From positions 613,301 through 677,300 of the forward strand of contig NZ_KI912269.1 in the NCBI RefSeq assembly GCF_000242615.2: DNA of 64,000 nt, in the 5' to 3' direction. Under the pieces are notes generated by a model. The model did not search any database and was not told the origin of the DNA. It was given only the letters and a program-made list of their open reading frames with translations. Position 1 is the first letter of the stretch, and each line of letters opens with the position of its first letter. Of this stretch, positions 1 through 7,291 are shown piece after piece. Both the position numbers and the translations under genes were made by a program. Source of the stretch: Holophaga foetida DSM 6591. GTDB lineage: Bacteria; Acidobacteriota; Holophagae; Holophagales; Holophagaceae.

Positions 1-1
1 C

Positions 2-292
2 TTCACCCTGCTGATCGAGACCACTTGGTCCAAGAAGCGGATCCTGGAGGTCTATCTGAACAGTGTCGAATTCGGGGATGGCATCTACGGTGTCGAAGCG
101 GCCTCCCAGCACTTCTTCCGCAAACCTGCAAAAGCCCTTCGTCCCAGTGAGGCGGCTCTCCTGGCGGCGGTGCTCCCCAGCCCCAGGCGGTACAAAGCGA
201 ACGCCCCCAGTAGCTACGTCCGGATGCGCCAGAGCTGGATCCTGAACCAGATGGGGAATCTCGGCGGCGCCGGATACATCAAGGAACTCTAG
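2..292 (+). CDS. mtgA: Monofunctional peptidoglycan transglycosylase, C-terminal part
   Basis: This is the 3' end of a gene cut by the window edge; about 96 residues are visible. Family 51 glycosyltransferases polymerise lipid II into glycan strands at the inner membrane. The visible part carries the GT51 C-terminal signature: KKRILEVYLNSVEFGDGIYG, then AASQHFF and an ALLAAVLPSP segment. The protein stops shortly after the GT51 domain (YIKEL then stop), with no room for a transpeptidase domain, which points to monofunctional MtgA and not a class A penicillin-binding protein. It converges on ruvC, and the two stop regions overlap by four bases. The N-terminal membrane anchor and the catalytic glutamates lie outside the window. 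Confidence 0.85.
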   Translation, partial: FTLLIETTWSKKRILEVYLNSVEFGDGIYGVEAASQHFFRKPAKALRPSEAALLAAVLPSPRRYKANAPSSYVRMRQSWILNQMGNLGGAGYIKEL

Positions 293-786
293 GACCGGCT
301 GGCCAGGAGATGCCCGATGGCCACGGCCGCCGCGTCGGAGGCATCCGCCGCCAGGGGCTCCTTCAGACTCAGGAGGACCTGCACCATCTTCCCCACCTGG
401 GTCTTGTCGGCCCAACCGTAGCCACTGACAGCCTTCTTCACCTGCATGGGGTTGTAGTCTCCCACCGGGAGACGATGGAGTCCTGCCGTGAGAAGAATTC
501 CCCCCCGGATCTGGCCCAGTTTGAGGGCCGTGGCGGCGTTCTTCTCAACAAAAGGGGATTCCACGGCCATGAACTGGGGGTGGTGCCTCTCGATGGCCTC
601 CGAGAGACGGAGGTGGATGCCCAGGATCCGCTGGTCAAAATCCGCCCCACGAGCGGAACGGATCACCCCCGCCTCCACCAGTTCAAGCCGGGAACCGAAC
701 CGGGACACAACGGCCCAACCGCAGGCCAGAGAACCAGGATCGACGCCCAGACAGAGAACCGGCGCAGACGGAGTTTTAGGGGGCAT
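289..786 (-). CDS. ruvC: Crossover junction endodeoxyribonuclease RuvC
   Basis: RuvC is the Holliday-junction resolvase that works with the RuvAB branch-migration motor in recombinational repair. The 165-residue product has the usual length. The acidic tetrad is present: D16 in LGVDPGS, E76 in MAVESPFVEKN, and D148 and D151 in AADASDAAAVAIGH. The start sits five bases after the stop of the upstream WYL-like gene on the same strand, so the two are probably co-transcribed and translationally linked; the ribosome binding site is weak. ruvA and ruvB are not adjacent. No anomaly is seen. Confidence 0.95.
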   Translation of the reverse strand: MPPKTPSAPVLCLGVDPGSLACGWAVVSRFGSRLELVEAGVIRSARGADFDQRILGIHLRLSEAIERHHPQFMAVESPFVEKNAATALKLGQIRGGILLTAGLHRLPVGDYNPMQVKKAVSGYGWADKTQVGKMVQVLLSLKEPLAADASDAAAVAIGHLLASRS

Positions 787-791
787 CCGGA

Positions 792-1739
792 TCAGAGCCG
801 CTCGATACGGACTTCCACCTTGCCCGGCTTGGACTTGGGGGGAGCGGATTCGACGGCCTCCCGGCGAGGCTCTGGAGCCTCCCTGCGAGGGGACTCGGAG
901 TTCTCACGCCTGGCAGGATGCTCAGACCGGCGGGGTTCCGCAGCCCTCTCCGGGCGGGGGGCAGGGGGAGCCTTGGGTGCCGGAGCAGCCTGAGCAGCCT
1001 TCCCTCCCCAATGGACGCCCACCTGCTTGACGCGATCCACCAGCCGCTGGGGTTCCAGCACCTGGAGACCATCACCGAACTGCATGCACCAGCGGGCGAT
1101 GGCCCGCAGGTCCGTGGCGGTGAAGGACACCAGAGCCTTGCCCTCCTCCTGGTCCTGGATCGTGAATTCCGGGAAGGGGGTCGGGGCCTGCTTCACGGCG
1201 AAGATCCACTGCTTGAGCAGGGTGGCCTTCACCTGGATGGGCTCGCCACCGAGCCAACCACCGATCTGGTTGGCGGCAACCCCCTCCTTGTAAGGGCCCT
1301 GGGCCGAACGCCCAACGCCCTCCACCACATTCACCTCGGCCAGCAGGTCCAGGCGGTGGTGGCGCTCGGCGTTGTAGCGACGATCCCAGCCCCAGACAAA
1401 CCAAGCCTGGTTCAAGGCCTCGAAGGAGAGCTGCCTGGGTTCAAAGGTGCGGGGCGGATTGGTCTCCGCATCCAGGAAGAGCAGCTCCACGGCATTGCCC
1501 CCCTGAATGGCTCCAAGAAGGATCTGCGCGTGGGCAGGAAGAGCCAGATCAGTGACAGGCGCAGCGACCGCAGCCTCGACAGCCTCCTCAAGCTCCTTCT
1601 TGGCGGACTTTCGGGGCCTGGCAGGCGCCTTCCGGGCCTTGGGAGCGGGAGTTTCTTCCACGGGCGTCGCTTCCACCACCGGGCTCTCTGTGGCGGGCTC
1701 GGGGGTCGAGGTTTTCTTGGTACTCCGGCGTGGGGCCAT
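792..1739 (-). CDS. WYL-like domain protein without HTH, low-complexity ends
   Basis: About 315 residues. The start at 1739 (MAPRRSTKK) is chosen because GGAG lies nine bases upstream; an in-frame ATG at 1763 has no such site. Residues 1 to about 70 are Ala/Pro/Lys/Glu-rich. The middle resembles a WYL/WCX ligand-sensing module: an AIQGGNAVELLFLDAE segment, then FEALNQAWFVWGWDRRYNAE, and IGGWLGGEPIQVKATL followed by WCMQFGDGLQVLEPQ. The last 70 residues are Pro/Arg/Ala-rich. The same IGGWL and xxQFG signatures recur in the WYL regulator at 25728-26741, so the two are probably paralogues. This copy lacks a helix-turn-helix; its basic tails could bind nucleic acid directly or hold a partner. Function is unknown. 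It probably forms an operon with ruvC. Confidence 0.7.
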   Translation of the reverse strand: MAPRRSTKKTSTPEPATESPVVEATPVEETPAPKARKAPARPRKSAKKELEEAVEAAVAAPVTDLALPAHAQILLGAIQGGNAVELLFLDAETNPPRTFEPRQLSFEALNQAWFVWGWDRRYNAERHHRLDLLAEVNVVEGVGRSAQGPYKEGVAANQIGGWLGGEPIQVKATLLKQWIFAVKQAPTPFPEFTIQDQEEGKALVSFTATDLRAIARWCMQFGDGLQVLEPQRLVDRVKQVGVHWGGKAAQAAPAPKAPPAPRPERAAEPRRSEHPARRENSESPRREAPEPRREAVESAPPKSKPGKVEVRIERL

Positions 1740-1811
1740 AACTGGGATCTCCGTTCTCATCATCGCCCCAGGGAGCGCGGACGTCCATCCCGCGGGGCAT
1801 CGATTAGGGGG

Positions 1812-3449
1812 TTATTCTTCCTCGGCGGCGGCGGATATGACCGGCACCACCTGTTTCTTGCGGGAAACAACACCATCCAGATGCACACGGCCATCCTCGG
1901 TTTCCATCCGGAAGGCCTTCCCCACCAGATCCCGGTCCTGGCCCGTGAAGAGGACCTCAGAGCCCTGGCTCAGGATATCCGTCACGAGGAGCATCAGTAA
2001 GTTGTATCCTCCCTGGACGCAGTACATATTCATGTATTCAATCAGTTCTTCCCTGACGTCCTCCAACCCGGAATCGCCCATGGTGTAAACCTGGGCGATG
2101 GCGATCTTGTGGCGGGTGAAGCGGAACTCCTTGATGTCCTGGGTGAGGATCTCCTGGGGCGTCTTGCCGACGAGCGTGGAACCGGCCTTGAACATCGCGA
2201 GTGCAAAATCATTAATATTAATGGCAGCAATATCGGCCAGACGCTCGGCCGTGAGCTTGTCCGTGTAGGTGCTGGTGGGGGACTTGAACTGGATGGTGTC
2301 GGAGATGATGGCGGCGCAGAGAATGCCCGCAATGCTCTTGGTCGGACGGATGCCGGCCTCGAAATAGAGATTGGCGATGATCGTCGAGGTGCTTCCCAGG
2401 GGTTCGTTCTTGAAATAGATGGGATTGGCGGTCTGGATATCGCCCAGGCGATGGTGATCAATGATCTCGAGGATTTCAGCCTCCTCGATCCCGTGGACCG
2501 TCTGGCTCTTCTCATTGTGGTCCACCAGGATGACCTTCTTGTTCCGGTAGGAGATCAGGTGGTACCGGGAGATGAAGCCCTGGATGACATTGTTGTCATC
2601 CACCACCGGGTAGCTCCGGTACCGGGTCTTGAGCATCTTGTCCTTGATGTCATCCACGTAGTCGTCCACGTTGAAGCTGATCAGGTTCCCGTTGGACATG
2701 ACGAAGCTCACGGGGATGCTCAGGTTGATGAGGCGCGCGGCGGTGAAGGTGTCCGCCTGGGTTGTCATGACCACGCAGCGATGCTCCTCCGCGGCCCGGA
2801 GCACTTCGTCCGCCACCGAGGTGCCACAGGTCAGGATCAGGCAGTTGGCGCCACAGGCCATGGCCTTCAACTGGGCGTCGATGCGGTTCCCGGCGATGAC
2901 GATATCCCCCGGGTCCACAAAGGGTTGCATGTCATCGGCCTGGGCCGCCGCGATGGCGATCTTGCCCACGGGGTTGAAGTCCTTGGCGCTCCCCCACACC
3001 AGCTGGGCACTGAGGGTCTCCACCACGTTGGCGAGGGGCGTCTGACTGGCAGCGATGGGGTTGTTGTCGATGGCATCCAGGTACCGGGTGGTGATGTCCG
3101 ACACCGTGAGCAGACCCATGAGCTTCTGATGATCATCCACCACCGGAAGGGTCTTGACGTTGTGCTTGCGCATGATGCGCCACGCCGCTTTCACGGAGAT
3201 ACCAGGGCTCACGGCATTGGCCGGATCCATGTCCAGATCGCAGACCTGGGTCTTGACCGTGACCAGGTTCTCCGGGGCCTTGACGCCAAAATGGTTCAGC
3301 ACGAAGGCCGTCTCCCGATTGACCTCCCCCAGGCGACAGGCCAAAGCCTGGACCCCGAGCTTCTTCTTCAGCTCAGCGTAGGCAATGGCAGCACAAATGG
3401 AATCCGTGTCGGGATTCCTGTGGCCGGTGATGTAAACGACGGGTTCCAT
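1812..3449 (-). CDS. ppaC: Manganese-dependent inorganic pyrophosphatase with CBS and DRTGG domains
   Basis: Family II (DHH-superfamily) pyrophosphatase, hydrolysing PPi to drive biosynthesis. The start at 3449 has AGGA at proper spacing; the open frame reaches 3494 without a better start. Of 545 residues, 1-70 carry the first metal motif (GHRNPDTDS, H10, D14, D16). A CBS domain follows (about 75-125), then a DRTGG-like region (about 145-250), a second CBS (about 255-302), and the rest of the DHH domain with VDHN (310) and IDHHRLGD (331-333), ending in the DHHA2 region. This is the long, nucleotide-regulated architecture, in which CBS pairs bind adenine nucleotides to inhibit or activate. The inserted module lies between the two halves of the catalytic domain, as known for this subfamily. 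Confidence 0.93.
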   Translation of the reverse strand: MEPVVYITGHRNPDTDSICAAIAYAELKKKLGVQALACRLGEVNRETAFVLNHFGVKAPENLVTVKTQVCDLDMDPANAVSPGISVKAAWRIMRKHNVKTLPVVDDHQKLMGLLTVSDITTRYLDAIDNNPIAASQTPLANVVETLSAQLVWGSAKDFNPVGKIAIAAAQADDMQPFVDPGDIVIAGNRIDAQLKAMACGANCLILTCGTSVADEVLRAAEEHRCVVMTTQADTFTAARLINLSIPVSFVMSNGNLISFNVDDYVDDIKDKMLKTRYRSYPVVDDNNVIQGFISRYHLISYRNKKVILVDHNEKSQTVHGIEEAEILEIIDHHRLGDIQTANPIYFKNEPLGSTSTIIANLYFEAGIRPTKSIAGILCAAIISDTIQFKSPTSTYTDKLTAERLADIAAININDFALAMFKAGSTLVGKTPQEILTQDIKEFRFTRHKIAIAQVYTMGDSGLEDVREELIEYMNMYCVQGGYNLLMLLVTDILSQGSEVLFTGQDRDLVGKAFRMETEDGRVHLDGVVSRKKQVVPVISAAAEEE

Positions 3450-3503
3450 ATGCACATCCTGTAATAAAACTGCAGGAGGGAACGATCCTAGCACGGGCCG
3501 GTA

Positions 3504-4442
3504 TCAGCTCGACGGGCTCCTGGGGTGCATCCGGTCATAAAGCGCCCGCAACCTGGCTTGGTGGACGTGGGTGTAAATCTGGGTGGTGGAGATATCCGCA
3601 TGCCCCAGCATGGCCTGCACGGCCCGCAGATCAGCTCCGTGGTCCAGGAGGTGGGTTGCAAAGGCGTGTCGCAGCACATGGGGACTCACCTGGACCGAGG
3701 GTATCCCCGCCTTCACGGAGTAGGCCTTGAGGAGACGCCAGAGGTGCTGGCGGCTCAGGGACTCCCCCCGACGGCCGACGAAGAGTTCTCCCCCCTCCGG
3801 CTTGAAGCCAGGACGCAAGCGGAGCCAGGTGCGAAGCCAGTGTTCAGCACTCTCTCCGAAGGGGATCAGGCGCTCCTTGCGCCCCTTGCCCATGACCTTG
3901 AGGAAGCCCTCATCGAGAAATACAGAGAGGGCCGGGAGTTCCGCCAGTTCGGTCACGCGGAGCCCCGAGGCGTAGAGCAGCTCCATCCAGGCCCTGTCCC
4001 GGACACCCAGGGGTGTGTTCACATCCGGAGCCGTCAGCAGGGCCCCCACCTGACTCTCGCTCAGAGTCCTGGGCAGGATCCTTGGGGCCCTGGGAGGCCG
4101 CGCCACGGCCTCCGGTCCCGCCCCCCCCTCGCCTTCCATGCGGAGGAAATTGAGGAACTGCCGCAGCGCGGAAGAGAGCCTCGCCACGCTCCGGGCCGCC
4201 TTCCCCTCCCCTTGCTGGGAAACCAGGAAACGGGTGATCGAGTCCCGGTCAAGATCGGAGGGAGCCATTTTTTTTTCCACCGCCCAGCAAGCCAGGATGC
4301 GCAGATCGGAGAGGTAGGCAGAGACCGTATGGGAGGAAAGGGAGCGCTCCACAGCAAGAAATGTCTGAAATTCCCGTAGGGACCCCCCCCACCCCAGGGT
4401 CCATCCTCCTTCGGGTTCAATGACTTCCGGCATTTGACGCAT
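3504..4442 (-). CDS. xerD: Tyrosine recombinase XerD/XerC
   Basis: Site-specific tyrosine recombinase of the chromosome-dimer resolution type acting at dif. The start at 4442 is preferred because AGGA lies eight bases upstream, giving 312 residues. The open frame continues upstream through acpP, but that part is a shadow. Residues about 20-105 form the SAM-like core-binding domain. The catalytic set is complete: R162 in ASGLRVTEL, lysine near 186-189 in GKGRKER, H255 and R258 in SPHVLRHAF, H281 in MLGHADISTTQIY, and nucleophile Y290. The HPRS end resembles XerD, although XerC and XerD cannot be firmly separated here. It is divergent from acpP with about 70 bases between the starts. Confidence 0.88.
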   Translation of the reverse strand: MRQMPEVIEPEGGWTLGWGGSLREFQTFLAVERSLSSHTVSAYLSDLRILACWAVEKKMAPSDLDRDSITRFLVSQQGEGKAARSVARLSSALRQFLNFLRMEGEGGAGPEAVARPPRAPRILPRTLSESQVGALLTAPDVNTPLGVRDRAWMELLYASGLRVTELAELPALSVFLDEGFLKVMGKGRKERLIPFGESAEHWLRTWLRLRPGFKPEGGELFVGRRGESLSRQHLWRLLKAYSVKAGIPSVQVSPHVLRHAFATHLLDHGADLRAVQAMLGHADISTTQIYTHVHQARLRALYDRMHPRSPSS

Positions 4443-4512
4443 AGCTTTCATCCTAGTCGCTTGGCAGAGCCCCGGGTGCGTGATAGGCTCGCTAAGTTTT
4501 GAAGGAGAGCAC

Positions 4513-4752
4513 ATGGCTGAGATTCGCAAGAAGGTCATCGCGATCATCGCTGAGCAGTTAGCCAAGCCCGAGGATTCCATCACCGAGACCAGCCACTTTG
4601 TGGATGATCTGGGTGCCGACAGCCTGGATACGGTGGAGATCATCATGGCCATCGAAGAAGCCTTCGGGATCGAGATTCCCGAAAGCGAGCAGGAGAAGAT
4701 CAAGACGGTGGGGGATGCCATCACCTACATCGAAAAGAATGCCAAGGCCTAA
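4513..4752 (+). CDS. acpP: Acyl carrier protein
   Basis: Small acidic carrier of fatty-acyl chains in type II fatty acid synthesis. The 79-residue product has the phosphopantetheine attachment site in LGADSLDTVEII, with the serine of the DSL motif, and the usual ITETSHFVDD and VGDAITYIEKN helices. The start at 4513 is set by AAGGAG five bases upstream; an earlier in-frame start at 4480 lacks a site. fabF follows after about 150 bases, the common acpP-fabF order, though rnc is not downstream as it often is. Confidence 0.97.
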   Translation: MAEIRKKVIAIIAEQLAKPEDSITETSHFVDDLGADSLDTVEIIMAIEEAFGIEIPESEQEKIKTVGDAITYIEKNAKA

Positions 4753-4901
4753 GGGTCTAGCCATCTGATCGAAGCGCCGCGATCCCAAAGCTCTGCGGCG
4801 CTTCCGCCGTTTCCGACACTTGCAAACCAGAAAACTGGCTCAAGTGAAGGCCCGGAGGCTGCCAGAGCTGAGGGATCCGCCACTCCTCGGAGATGATGCA
4901 T

Positions 4902-6152
4902 ATGACATCCATCCAGCGCCGCCGCGTGGTCATCACCGGCATGGGTACGGTTAACCCCTGTGGAAACACCGTGGGAGAGACGTGGGAATCCCTCCTGGCC
5001 GGCCGTAGCGGCATCGGCCTCATCGACCGCTTCGACACCACCGACTTCACCTGCAAGATCGCGGGCCAGGTCAAGGGCTTCAACCCTGACCTGTCCATCG
5101 AGAAGAAAGAGCAGAAGAAGATGGATGTCTTCATCCAGTACGCCATGGCCGCCACCCAGGAAGCCATGATGGATGCAGGTTTCCATGACGTGGAGCTGTC
5201 CAAGGCGGAACGGGAGCGTTTCGGCGTCTACATCGGTTCCGGCATTGGCGGACTGGGCACCATCTGGAACGAGGCCAAGGCCTACCGCGGCCCTCGTCGC
5301 ACCAGTCCCTTCTTCATCCCCAGCCTGATCATCAATCTGGCCGGTGGCAACGTCAGCATCAAGTATGGCCTCCAGGGCCCCAACAGCGCCGTCGCCACCG
5401 CCTGCGCCACCGGGACCCACGCCATCGGCGATGCAGCCCGCCTGATCATGCACGGCTATGCCGACCGCATGGTTGCCGGAGGCTCGGATTCGGTCATCAA
5501 TGAGCTGGGCGTGGGCGGATTCAGCGCCATGCGCGCCCTTTCCACCCGCAATGATGACCCCCTTCACGCCAGCCGTCCCTTCGACGTCGACCGTGACGGA
5601 TTCATCATGGGCGAGGGCTCCGGCATCGTGGTGCTGGAGGAGATGGAGATGGCCAAGGCTCGCGGCGCCAAGATCTATGCCGAGGTCGCAGGCTACGGCA
5701 TGTCCGGGGATGCCTACCACATGACCAGCCCCAGCGAAGACGGAGATGGACCACGGCGCGTTATGACCGCCGCCATCAAGGACGCTGGCATCGACCCCAG
5801 CCAGATCGGCTACGTCAATGCCCACGGGACCTCCACGCCTGCGGGGGACCGTATCGAGTGTCTGGCTCTGAAGCAGACCTTCGGCGACCACGCCAAGCGG
5901 GTCAAGGTCAGTTCCAGCAAGTCCATGACCGGCCATCTCCTGGGCGCCGCCGGCGGCCTGGAAACCATTGTGGCGGCCATGGCCACCTACACCGGGAAGA
6001 TCCCTCCCACCATCAACGTGGTGAAGCAGGATCCCGATTGCGACCTGGACGTGACGCCCAATGCGCCCGGCAGTTTCGATGGGGAGTACAGTCTCAACAA
6101 CAACTTCGGCTTCGGCGGAACCAACGGGTGTCTGGTCCTCCGACGCCTCTGA
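4902..6152 (+). CDS. fabF: 3-oxoacyl-ACP synthase II (KAS II)
   Basis: Condenses malonyl-ACP with acyl-ACP in fatty acid elongation. The start at 4902 has GGAG nine bases upstream; ATGs at 4893 and 4896 are too close to that site. The 416-residue product has the thiolase-fold Cys-His-His triad: C168 in AVATACATGTHAIG, a histidine in YVNAHGTSTPAGD and one in SKSMTGHLLGAAGG, with the C-terminal NNFGFGGTNG loop. Length and motifs are typical. A strong rho-independent terminator follows directly, closing the acpP-fabF unit. Confidence 0.97.
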   Translation: MTSIQRRRVVITGMGTVNPCGNTVGETWESLLAGRSGIGLIDRFDTTDFTCKIAGQVKGFNPDLSIEKKEQKKMDVFIQYAMAATQEAMMDAGFHDVELSKAERERFGVYIGSGIGGLGTIWNEAKAYRGPRRTSPFFIPSLIINLAGGNVSIKYGLQGPNSAVATACATGTHAIGDAARLIMHGYADRMVAGGSDSVINELGVGGFSAMRALSTRNDDPLHASRPFDVDRDGFIMGEGSGIVVLEEMEMAKARGAKIYAEVAGYGMSGDAYHMTSPSEDGDGPRRVMTAAIKDAGIDPSQIGYVNAHGTSTPAGDRIECLALKQTFGDHAKRVKVSSSKSMTGHLLGAAGGLETIVAAMATYTGKIPPTINVVKQDPDCDLDVTPNAPGSFDGEYSLNNNFGFGGTNGCLVLRRL

Positions 6153-6172
6153 TGAGCCCAAACCTGTCACCA

Positions 6173-6200
6173 ACGCCGACCCTCGGGTCGGCGTTTTTTT
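6173..6200 (+). terminator. Rho-independent terminator after fabF
   Basis: A nine-base-pair stem (6173-6181 with 6186-6194) closed by a CTCG tetraloop is followed by seven T residues. It lies 20 bases after the fabF stop. Confidence 0.92.
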
Positions 6201-6283
6201 CGTATTTAAAAACGCCTTAATCCCCAGCGTGCATTGCGCTTTCACTTGTCATGACGAGTTATCACGATTTTTTATCAGCCCCC

Positions 6284-6313
6284 TTGACAGGCCCGGGAAG
6301 CTTGGTTGAAGAT
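6284..6313 (+). promoter_or_regulatory. Possible promoter for the SDR gene at 6432
   Basis: A perfect TTGACA at 6284-6289 is followed 18 bases later by GAAGAT (6308-6313), a weak -10 match. The 230 bases between the fabF terminator and the SDR gene are much richer in A and T than the neighbouring genes, as expected for a promoter region. The -10 assignment is uncertain. Confidence 0.3.
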
Positions 6314-6431
6314 GGGACGTCGTAAACAGGATCAAGCAAAGCGGAATTCAGAATGTACCCAGCCGGAATGGTCAGCAGTTTTCATTCTATCCGTTATCAA
6401 CTTTCCTTATAACACTTAGGAGGGAGTCCCT

Positions 6432-7220
6432 ATGGTGGACAAGCAATTCGTAAACAACCTGTTTGATGTCAAGGGCAAGGTTGCCATCCTCACCGGAGCC
6501 ACCGGCGCCTTCGGCAAGGCTGTCGCCACCGGCTACGGCCTGTCCGGCATGAAGGTCTTCGTGACCGGCCGCAGCGCCGAGAAGTGCAAGGCCCTCTGCG
6601 ACGAACTGGCCGCCCAGGGTATCGAGTGCGGCTTCTCCACCGGCGACCCTGCGGTCGAGGCCGATGTCATCAAGGTCGTCAATGACTGTGTCGCCAAGTT
6701 CGGCGAAGTCAACGTCCTGGTGACCGCCGCTGGCTACAACCACGCCCAGCCGATCATCGAGCAGGATCTGGCCGAGTGGAAGAAGATCATGGATTCCGAC
6801 GTCCAGGGCACTTGGCTCTTCTGCAAGTACGTTGGCCAGCAGATGATCGCCCAGGGCAAGGGCGGCAAGGTCATCCTGATCTCCTCTGCCCGCTCCAAGA
6901 TGGGCATGGCTGGCTACACCGGCTACTGCACCGCCAAGGGCGGCATCGACATCATGGCCCAGTCCCTGGCCTGTGAGTGGACCGCCAAGTACAAGATCAA
7001 CGTCAACACCGTCAACCCCACGGTGTTCCGCTCCGAGCTGACCGAGTGGATGTTCGATCCCACCAGCGAAGTCTACAAGAACTTCCTGCGCCGCATCCCC
7101 GCTGGCCGCCTGGGCGAGCCCGAGGATTTCGTCGGCCCCTGCATCTTCCTGGCCTCCAGCGCCAGCGACTTCATGACCGGCGCCAACATCGCCGTCGAGG
7201 GCGGCTACTGGGCCAACTAA
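6432..7220 (+). CDS. SDR-family NAD(P)-dependent oxidoreductase
   Basis: Classical short-chain dehydrogenase of 262 residues. It has the cofactor glycine motif TGATGAFGKA, the LVTAAGYN segment (NAG position), an active-site serine in VILISSARSK, and catalytic YCTAK in GYTGYCTAKGG, plus the NTVNPTVFRSELT and GANIAVEGG segments. The sequence resembles gluconate 5-dehydrogenase and 2-deoxygluconate 3-dehydrogenase relatives, but the substrate cannot be read from it. It has an excellent AGGAGG ribosome binding site, its own AT-rich leader, a strong terminator, and a very uniform codon choice (almost only AAG, GGC, ATC, GTC). These suggest a highly expressed single-gene unit and so a central catabolic or redox role. 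Confidence 0.85.
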   Translation: MVDKQFVNNLFDVKGKVAILTGATGAFGKAVATGYGLSGMKVFVTGRSAEKCKALCDELAAQGIECGFSTGDPAVEADVIKVVNDCVAKFGEVNVLVTAAGYNHAQPIIEQDLAEWKKIMDSDVQGTWLFCKYVGQQMIAQGKGGKVILISSARSKMGMAGYTGYCTAKGGIDIMAQSLACEWTAKYKINVNTVNPTVFRSELTEWMFDPTSEVYKNFLRRIPAGRLGEPEDFVGPCIFLASSASDFMTGANIAVEGGYWAN

Positions 7221-7240
7221 GCCCGGGTGCCTTCCCCCTG

Positions 7241-7267
7241 AAAACCGGCCTGAAAGGGCCGGTTTTT
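7241..7267 (+). terminator. Rho-independent terminator after the SDR gene
   Basis: A ten-base stem (7241-7250 with 7257-7266) around a TGAAAG loop runs into a T tract. It lies 20 bases after the stop codon and just before uvrB. Confidence 0.92.
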
Positions 7268-7291
7268 CGTTTTGTGGAGCACAATAGTCCG

